From Neolewinella agarilytica (GTDB lineage Bacteria > Bacteroidota > Bacteroidia > Chitinophagales > Saprospiraceae), in contig NZ_FOFB01000021.1 in NCBI RefSeq assembly GCF_900110645.1, forward strand, positions 51,138-115,137: DNA of 64,000 nucleotides, written 5' to 3'. Shown here piece after piece: positions 58,703-64,000 of this stretch. The notes beneath the pieces were generated by a model. That model searched no databases. It was not told where the DNA came from and saw only the letters and a list, made by a program, of their open reading frames with translations. The number at the start of each line of letters is the position of its first letter. Within the stretch, counting starts at the first letter, position 1. Both the position numbers and the translations under genes were made by a program.

Positions 58703-61420
58703 ATGAAACACTTGTTTACCTGTTTACTCCTGGCCTTTTCCGGCTTCCTTTTTGCTCAGGCAGAAATTTCTGCTACCGTAATTGATTCCAGCGGCCTTAC
58801 GCTGCCCGGCGCCAACGCAGTACTGCTTAGATCTTCGGATAGCCTGCTAACTGCCTTTGGCACCACTGACGACAAGGGTGTCTTCCTGATGCAGAACGTT
58901 CCTGCTGGCAAGTACCTCCTTAGGGTTACCTTCCTGGGCTATGAGCGCCCTGATCAGGACATCACCGTCACGAGTGACGACCAGTATTTCGGCCTGGGTG
59001 AGCTTAAGATGTACCCCGCCGGCTTTTTCCTCAATGGCATTGAGGTTACGGCGGATCGTATTCCGATCCGCATGAAAGGAGATACGATGATGTATGACGC
59101 CGACGCCTTTGCTGTAGGAGATAATGCCGTCGTGGAGGACCTCATTCGCCGTCTGCCGGGCATGAGTGTTGACGCCGCAGGAAACATCACCTGGAGGGGG
59201 AAGCCCATCAGTGAGGTAATGATCAACGGCAAGCCCTTCTTTGCCGGCAACTCTACCCTGCTGACACAAAACCTGGACGCTAAGGCCATCAAAAACGTCG
59301 AGGTCTACGATCAAAAAACAGACTCCGAAGAAATCAGTGGAATCGATGACGGCAATGAAAATATGACCGTTAACCTGGAAATGAAGGAGGATTTCAAAGC
59401 AAAAGTATTCGGGGAAGTCTACGCTGGCATCGGCACCACCGACCGATACCAGACGGGAGGTAAGATTTTCCGCATCAGCGATGCGACACAAATCGGCGTT
59501 CTTGGAACCATTAACAACATCAACAAAGTTGGTTTCTCCGGTGATGAAATTTCCGGCTTTAACGGCAGCTCCGGGCGTGGCGGTGGCTTCCGTTGGGGCG
59601 GAGGAGGAGATGGCCGCCTGGCGTTTGACAGCGGTAATGCTACGGGAGACAACCGAAGTATTGCCAGCGGTATCAACTTTGGCCGGTCCATCGGTAAGAA
59701 CGGTCAGCTGACTGCTGACTACGCGCTCTTTGACCGTGAGCAAGCCCAGGACGCCACCACCCTGCAGGCCTTCAACCGGGCGAATGACCGACGGATAGTA
59801 GAGACCCTGGAGGGGAATAACACTGCCAACTACAGCCACCGGCTGGGCTTTGAATACCGGCACAAGCTGGACAGTACCTCCCGCCTGCGAATCAATGGTG
59901 CCGGCACGCTGATTGGTGGCGACAACCTGAGTAATGCTACGACCACCATCAATAACGAAGGGGTTCTTATTGATGACTACACCGTCCGGCAACTCGACCG
60001 CAATGAGCGCCCAGGCGGCAATATCTCTTTACGCTACAATCGTGGAGATAGTGGTGGGCGAAGAGGTGGCTTTGGAGGTCCGCCAAGCGGAAAACCTGCC
60101 CGTACTTTTGAGTTCAATGCCAACGCCAGTTACACCGAAAACCAGTCCGACCTGGACCTGACGGTAGCTGACCTGAATGAAGGGGGGCAGATGTTCGTCG
60201 GTGCACTCGCCAACGGCACACAAACTCAGGACCGCAGAACGAATACATTAAACTACGGCGTGTCCGGCAGCGTGACGGAGCCACTGTCCAAAAATTTACG
60301 CCTGCGCGTAGGTGCCGGCTATGGTCTGGATTCTGACGAAGGAGACTATCGCTTCCAACTTGAAGAACAATCCGCCATTAACCTGCTGAACCGAGACTGG
60401 GCAACCCTGGAAGGGGAAGTGAGTCTGATCCGCACTATTGGTCAGGGTGGCAATGTTTCCATAGGTACTAACTATGAACGTAACCAGCTCACCTTGTCAG
60501 GTGATGACGCACGGGACGAGTCCTTTAGTTACCTCCTACCCTTCGTACGTTTCCGTAAGCGACTGAAAAAAGGGTTCTTCAGTGCTAACTTCAACAGCAG
60601 CGCAAATGCTCCTTCCATTACCCAGTTACAGACCATTGCCGAGCCAGGCGTGAGCGGGCGGGTAACTATTGGTAATCCTAACCTGGAGCCGGCAACAAAC
60701 TACAGCTTCAATACTTACCTCTGGTACAACGATCAGTTCCGGGCCATCAGTGCTAACGCTAATGTTTATGCGACATACACCGACAATGCCTTTGGTAATG
60801 CGATTACCTTCACTGACGGCCAGCAGATTTACCAGGCCATCAACGTTGGGCACTCCTGGCAGGGAGGACTGTTTACCGGAACAACAATCGGGATGAACTT
60901 CATCAACGGAGAACTCCGCGTAGAAGGTAGTCTCAATGGTAGCCGTGGCGAAGGTTTCGTTGACACTGAAAGCCGCATCAATACCAGTATTGGATACAAC
61001 GTTGGCGCTAACATTACCACCGAGCTCAACGAAGATAGCTACATCAAAGTCGGCTATACGCTCAATGAGTTCACCAACAGCTTTTCCGGAGACGAAGGAA
61101 TCACCACCTCTCAGCTCACCCACAACTTCCTTACCCAATTCGAACTGGAAGTAAGCCCCAAGTGGCGGTTTGAAAGCCGTTTCCTTTACAGCCTGTTCCC
61201 GGAGTCAGATTTCGCAGCAGAGCAGTCGATTCCGGATTTACGTTTGAGCCTGGAGCTTCGCCCCTTCCGTAAGAAGCGCCACTTCCTCCGCATCTCAGCC
61301 TCTGACTTATTTAACCAGAACACCATCATTAACCGGAACGTCCAGCCATTCGTTACGACGGAGACAACGGCCAACGGACTGGGGCGTTACTTCCTGGCTA
61401 CTTTCCACTACAAGATCTAG
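58703..61420 (+). CDS. TonB-dependent receptor-like outer-membrane protein (OMP_b-brl_3 type)
   Basis: 905 residues. Signal peptide (FSGFLFAQ), a carboxypeptidase-regulatory domain (LTLPGANAVLLRSSD, TDDKGVFLMQNVPAGKYLL) and a plug-like segment (VEDLIRRLPGMSVDAAGNIT, MINGKPFFAGN). A barrel with glycine-rich repeats follows, ending YFLATFHYKI. The grouping with two GLPGLI genes is a recurrent Bacteroidota set. Substrate unknown; import of a ligand through the outer membrane is the family role. Confidence 0.88.
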   Translation: MKHLFTCLLLAFSGFLFAQAEISATVIDSSGLTLPGANAVLLRSSDSLLTAFGTTDDKGVFLMQNVPAGKYLLRVTFLGYERPDQDITVTSDDQYFGLGELKMYPAGFFLNGIEVTADRIPIRMKGDTMMYDADAFAVGDNAVVEDLIRRLPGMSVDAAGNITWRGKPISEVMINGKPFFAGNSTLLTQNLDAKAIKNVEVYDQKTDSEEISGIDDGNENMTVNLEMKEDFKAKVFGEVYAGIGTTDRYQTGGKIFRISDATQIGVLGTINNINKVGFSGDEISGFNGSSGRGGGFRWGGGGDGRLAFDSGNATGDNRSIASGINFGRSIGKNGQLTADYALFDREQAQDATTLQAFNRANDRRIVETLEGNNTANYSHRLGFEYRHKLDSTSRLRINGAGTLIGGDNLSNATTTINNEGVLIDDYTVRQLDRNERPGGNISLRYNRGDSGGRRGGFGGPPSGKPARTFEFNANASYTENQSDLDLTVADLNEGGQMFVGALANGTQTQDRRTNTLNYGVSGSVTEPLSKNLRLRVGAGYGLDSDEGDYRFQLEEQSAINLLNRDWATLEGEVSLIRTIGQGGNVSIGTNYERNQLTLSGDDARDESFSYLLPFVRFRKRLKKGFFSANFNSSANAPSITQLQTIAEPGVSGRVTIGNPNLEPATNYSFNTYLWYNDQFRAISANANVYATYTDNAFGNAITFTDGQQIYQAINVGHSWQGGLFTGTTIGMNFINGELRVEGSLNGSRGEGFVDTESRINTSIGYNVGANITTELNEDSYIKVGYTLNEFTNSFSGDEGITTSQLTHNFLTQFELEVSPKWRFESRFLYSLFPESDFAAEQSIPDLRLSLELRPFRKKRHFLRISASDLFNQNTIINRNVQPFVTTETTANGLGRYFLATFHYKI

Positions 61421-61504
61421 TACAGTGTAAGAAATGAAGTAAGCCCGGCGAAGAATGCGCCACTAATCCGCGGCACAGCCCCTTCTGCCTGATAATTACT
61501 CCTG

Positions 61505-61549
61505 CGAATGCGTGAACGACCCTGGTGTCCGTTCACGCATTCGTTTTTT
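61505..61549 (+). terminator. Rho-independent terminator of the receptor gene
   Basis: A 14-bp perfect stem (CGAATGCGTGAACG, 61505-61518, with 61530-61543) and six T. Confidence 0.92.
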
Positions 61550-61600
61550 AGCTCTCGTTGCCCCTATTTTAGTGCATTACTGCGGTAGCCCGCCGTGCCA

Positions 61601-62185
61601 ATGAGCCAACCCACCAACATTTTCATAGAGAGCGATCTCACCTTTTCCTTTCCCGCCGAATGGGTAATCAGGAAGTTCGACGATACGGTCGCCTACCAAA
61701 GCCTGAGTGGTCATGGATTAAAGGGAGTAGACTTTATTGCCCTTTCTCCTGATGGCAAATTATGGTTGATGGAGGTCAAAAATTACCGCCCCAGAAATGA
61801 TGAGAGCGGGCGCGAACATCGTGCCATTCGCCGTCGGCCGCAGGAACTGGCGGAGCACGTGGCACGGAAATTTAGTGATACCCGTCGGCTTATCCGAATC
61901 GTCAATTCGTCCCTGAGAAGGGTCTGGTGGCGGAGAGCCTGGCTCTGGTATCTGGAACGTATCCGGCCTGATGGGAAGTCCAACTATTGGTTCTGGTCGG
62001 AAGCTTTCCGCCGGGCAAATAAGCCCGAAAATATCGTTTTCGTTCTATGGATGGAAACACCCGAGGAACCTGATAATTACGATGAAGCTACCCGCAAGGC
62101 ATTGTCCAGCCTGCTTGAACCAACGGCTCAACTATTCGTAGCCGAGGCAGAACGGGATATGGGGCTCCCCATTCGGGTGGTCTGA
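61601..62185 (+). CDS. PD-(D/E)xK nuclease-like protein
   Basis: 194 residues from the ATG at 61601. The pattern GLKGVDFIALSPDGKLWLMEVKNYR places Asp, then Glu-x-Lys, as in PD-(D/E)xK restriction-endonuclease folds; the remainder is helical and basic (RHAIRRRP-like, SSLRRVWWRRAWL). No methylase, helicase or recognition domain is adjacent, so a defence role is not established. The upstream GTG at 61595 is an alternative start. It stands alone on its strand. Confidence 0.6.
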   Translation: MSQPTNIFIESDLTFSFPAEWVIRKFDDTVAYQSLSGHGLKGVDFIALSPDGKLWLMEVKNYRPRNDESGREHRAIRRRPQELAEHVARKFSDTRRLIRIVNSSLRRVWWRRAWLWYLERIRPDGKSNYWFWSEAFRRANKPENIVFVLWMETPEEPDNYDEATRKALSSLLEPTAQLFVAEAERDMGLPIRVV

Positions 62186-62225
62186 ACCCGTTTAGCGGTA
62201 CCTAAATCAGGAAAGCCTTCTCTTC

Positions 62226-63479
62226 TTACACCTTCCTTCTCGCCCGCTCTTCCCGCAGCATTTTCAACTCCCGGCCCATTTCTCCGGTTACCGAGGTGTT
62301 CTCCTGCGCCCGCCGCACGAGATAAGGCAAAACTTCCTTTACGGGGCCGTACACCAGGTACTTGCTCACATTATAGCCTCCTGCTGCCAGATTAAACGTC
62401 AGATTACCACTCATTCCCAATAACTGGGCAAAGTGAATGTGGGGATGGTTCCGGGGAATTTCTTTTTCCTTAAGTAACTCCGTCCCCAGGCGGGTAGACT
62501 CCTCATTATGCGTACCAAGGCAAGCGCATATACTCGTGATATTGTCAATACAGTAGGCCACCGCAGCATTATAATCATCGTGCGTAGCCTGCAGACTGGG
62601 CTGGATTGGCGAAGGATATCCCATTTCTTCCGCTCTGGCGTTTTCTTTCACCATGTAAGCGCCACGCACCAACTTAGCACCCAGTTTATAGCCTTCCCGC
62701 CTGGCCTTTTCATGGCTGTCTTTCAAAAATTGCAACCTGTCATGCCGGTACAACTGATAAGTGTTCAGCACCACTACCCTTTCCCGGTTATACTGCGCCA
62801 TCATCCGGTCAGCAAAAGTGTCAATACTGTTTTGCATCCAGCTTTCTTCGGCGTCAATGTAGACCTGAACGCCTTTCTTTTCAGCCTGAGCACAGATGGC
62901 CTCCAGGCGTCGAAGGGTCGCCTGCAATTCACCGTCGGTCGTGTCGTACTCAAAGCTTTTGTCGTTGAGTTGAATCAACATGTCATCAGGGGCCAGGCCA
63001 CTGATTTTTACCACAACGGCAATTGCAGCAGGAGCTTCTGCGCTAAAATCGATGCCCCGCAGTACCTCCTTCATGAAGTTATTATAATCTTCGGTCGTAC
63101 TCTTTGCTTCAGCACCGTAATCCAGTAAGCTGGTTACCCCCCGCTCGTGCAGGCGCTCGATCTTGGGTAAGGCGGAAACCAGGCTGGTTCCGCCCACAAA
63201 CTGTCGGTAAATGGTGTTCTTCACACCCCAGGCAGCTCCGGGAATCCCCCACTTGACGGCCGAGACGCCCAGACCAGACATAATGTTGGTCAGCCAGTCC
63301 TTTCCCATCAGCGAAAACATCAGGGAGGCGTCCCGTAACTCCTTGTCCGACAAGTGGCGAAACGTTTCTTCTGTGTTACTGAAATCAGGTAACGGAAGTT
63401 CACCTTCCGCTTTGACAAAGGCGTCCCGGGCAGCTTCAGCCAGTGGGAATTGCTTGACGGGTCCTCCGGATTTTTTCAT
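62226..63479 (-). CDS. Proline dehydrogenase
   Basis: 417 residues. FAD-dependent (beta/alpha)8 barrel of the PutA/ProDH family: VVVKISGLAP, VYIDAEESWMQN, YQLYRHDRLQFL, KLVRGAYMVKENAR, CLGTHNEES and the terminal VYGPVKEVLPYLVRRAQEN (substrate-binding arginines RR). It oxidises proline to pyrroline-5-carboxylate; no P5C dehydrogenase domain is fused. No signal peptide. A dispersed motif copy lies about 90 bp upstream. Confidence 0.93.
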   Translation of the reverse strand: MKKSGGPVKQFPLAEAARDAFVKAEGELPLPDFSNTEETFRHLSDKELRDASLMFSLMGKDWLTNIMSGLGVSAVKWGIPGAAWGVKNTIYRQFVGGTSLVSALPKIERLHERGVTSLLDYGAEAKSTTEDYNNFMKEVLRGIDFSAEAPAAIAVVVKISGLAPDDMLIQLNDKSFEYDTTDGELQATLRRLEAICAQAEKKGVQVYIDAEESWMQNSIDTFADRMMAQYNRERVVVLNTYQLYRHDRLQFLKDSHEKARREGYKLGAKLVRGAYMVKENARAEEMGYPSPIQPSLQATHDDYNAAVAYCIDNITSICACLGTHNEESTRLGTELLKEKEIPRNHPHIHFAQLLGMSGNLTFNLAAGGYNVSKYLVYGPVKEVLPYLVRRAQENTSVTGEMGRELKMLREERARRKV

Positions 63480-63568
63480 GTGGTGGTTTGGCTAGGCAGG
63501 TTATCAACTATTGGGTAAACGTACAACGCGAAGTTGGGTTTTCAATAGTGCTGCTGAAAGATTCTTTG

Positions 63569-63588
63569 GGCGCAGTACGCAGGTGCAG
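63569..63588 (-). repeat. Dispersed motif copy
   Basis: The reverse strand reads CTGCACCTGCG, spacer TACT, then GCGCC. It lies between proline dehydrogenase and the small zinc-finger protein gene. Confidence 0.75.
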
Positions 63589-63653
63589 GCTTCTGAATGA
63601 GAAAGCAGGAGAGCTTCTCCGTTGAAGATCCGGATTCCTACCGGAGTGCGCAA

Positions 63654-63836
63654 TCAGTCCTTCAGCTGTCCGGTCCCATCGCAAACCTTGCAGTTATTTC
63701 GGTCGCCCCTCGTTCCAATCCAATATCCTTTTCCTTTACAGTTGTTACATTTTTTGGTGTTCAACGAGTTTACCACCAATTTCCCCAGGAATAACAGGCC
63801 ACCCAGAAAGAGGAATACAATTATAATTCTAAGCAT
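63654..63836 (-). CDS. Small membrane-anchored DnaJ-type zinc-finger protein
   Basis: About 60 residues from the ATG at 63836. One hydrophobic helix (RIIIVFLFLGGLLFLGKLVV) is followed by CNNCKGKGYW and CKVCDGTGQ, two CxxCxGxG modules as in the DnaJ cysteine-rich domain. Probably a zinc-binding protein at the inner membrane, partner unknown. Only one pair of modules, so it may dimerise to complete a zinc site. Confidence 0.7.
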   Translation of the reverse strand: MLRIIIVFLFLGGLLFLGKLVVNSLNTKKCNNCKGKGYWIGTRGDRNNCKVCDGTGQLKD

Positions 63837-64000
63837 AAGTAAGTTGGTTGGCAAAGTCTTATTCGACGATATGCGTTTTTAGCCATTCTTCTCCTTCTTT
63901 GTCTAAGAGCGTGTCTAAAATTATGATTTCTTCGATATAAAGGCTGTCAGTCGTATTTTGTAAGTCGCCAAACTATACAGAATATGACCAAGCAGTGGGC
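63837..64000. other. Window end, no supported gene
   Basis: A short open stretch on the reverse strand (63859-63972, ending EEWLKTHIVE) has no start codon after an in-frame stop at 63973, so it is not called. Confidence 0.4.

Noticed and set aside
63859..63972. A reverse-strand frame ending EEWLKTHIVE at the window edge
   Set aside because: A stop lies upstream in frame and no start codon is present in the remaining 38 codons.

Overview
The window reads as chromosomal DNA of a Bacteroidota bacterium, most likely of the Saprospiria (Lewinella / Neolewinella type). The signs are two TonB-linked outer-membrane receptors with carboxypeptidase-regulatory N-domains, two GLPGLI proteins, a secreted protein with an SprB-like repeat and a gliding-type (type IX secretion) C-terminal sorting domain, many lipoproteins with SxC or AGC lipoboxes, membrane-bound AraC and LytS-type regulators, little use of Shine-Dalgarno sites, and promoter-like boxes of the TAnnTTTG kind. 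The species assignment is inference. No rRNA, tRNA or CRISPR array was seen.

Layout. 1-9.7 kb: two thioredoxin-fold proteins, an M14 peptidase, a DUF4190-like membrane protein, a Rieske/FAD oxidoreductase, selD, a DUF2520 dehydrogenase-like protein, a DUF2490 barrel and a DUF4197 protein. 9.8-16 kb: a large Oar-like TonB receptor with strongly biased codons, a PPK2 kinase and a sodium:solute symporter. 16.3-22.5 kb: UPF0158, a tandem FemAB-like pair, an FkbM methyltransferase, a zinc-finger-less Fpg/Nei glycosylase, a deoxynucleoside kinase, pxpA and a GT2 glycosyltransferase. 22.6-34.5 kb: a LEA-like coiled protein, a 1559-residue secreted beta-rich protein downstream of prmA, an M20 amidohydrolase, an S8 protease, a DUF2059 lipoprotein and a GDPD lipoprotein. 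34.5-44.3 kb: a lipoprotein with a GH113-like domain, a LytS-type histidine kinase, a membrane AraC regulator, a beta-lactamase-fold pseudoenzyme fused to YceI, a YceI protein and a small lipoprotein.

44.3-47.4 kb is the oddest stretch. It holds twelve exact 148-bp tandem units plus partial ends, a methyltransferase gene that reads into the array and looks frameshifted at its 5' end, and an IS3-type orfA relic. 47.5-64 kb: a type IX secreted protein, a PNPOx-like protein, a secreted CotH-like (?) protein, a NifU-domain / rsmE / DUF4159 group, a two-component system whose regulator gene is flanked by minisatellites, a GLPGLI-GLPGLI-TonB receptor cassette, a PD-(D/E)xK-like protein, proline dehydrogenase and a small DnaJ-zinc-finger membrane protein.

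Laid over all of this are several families of non-coding repeats. (1) A 19-21 bp dispersed motif YTGCACCTGCG-N3/4-GCGCC occurs about 17 times, in both intergenic and coding DNA. (2) A roughly 125-bp hairpin element occurs twice, once inside a signal-peptide region. (3) The 148-bp satellite has invariant 17-bp inverted arms. (4) TTGGAGGYG minisatellites are present. The repeat biology is the strongest candidate for something undescribed here; most protein genes belong to recognisable families.
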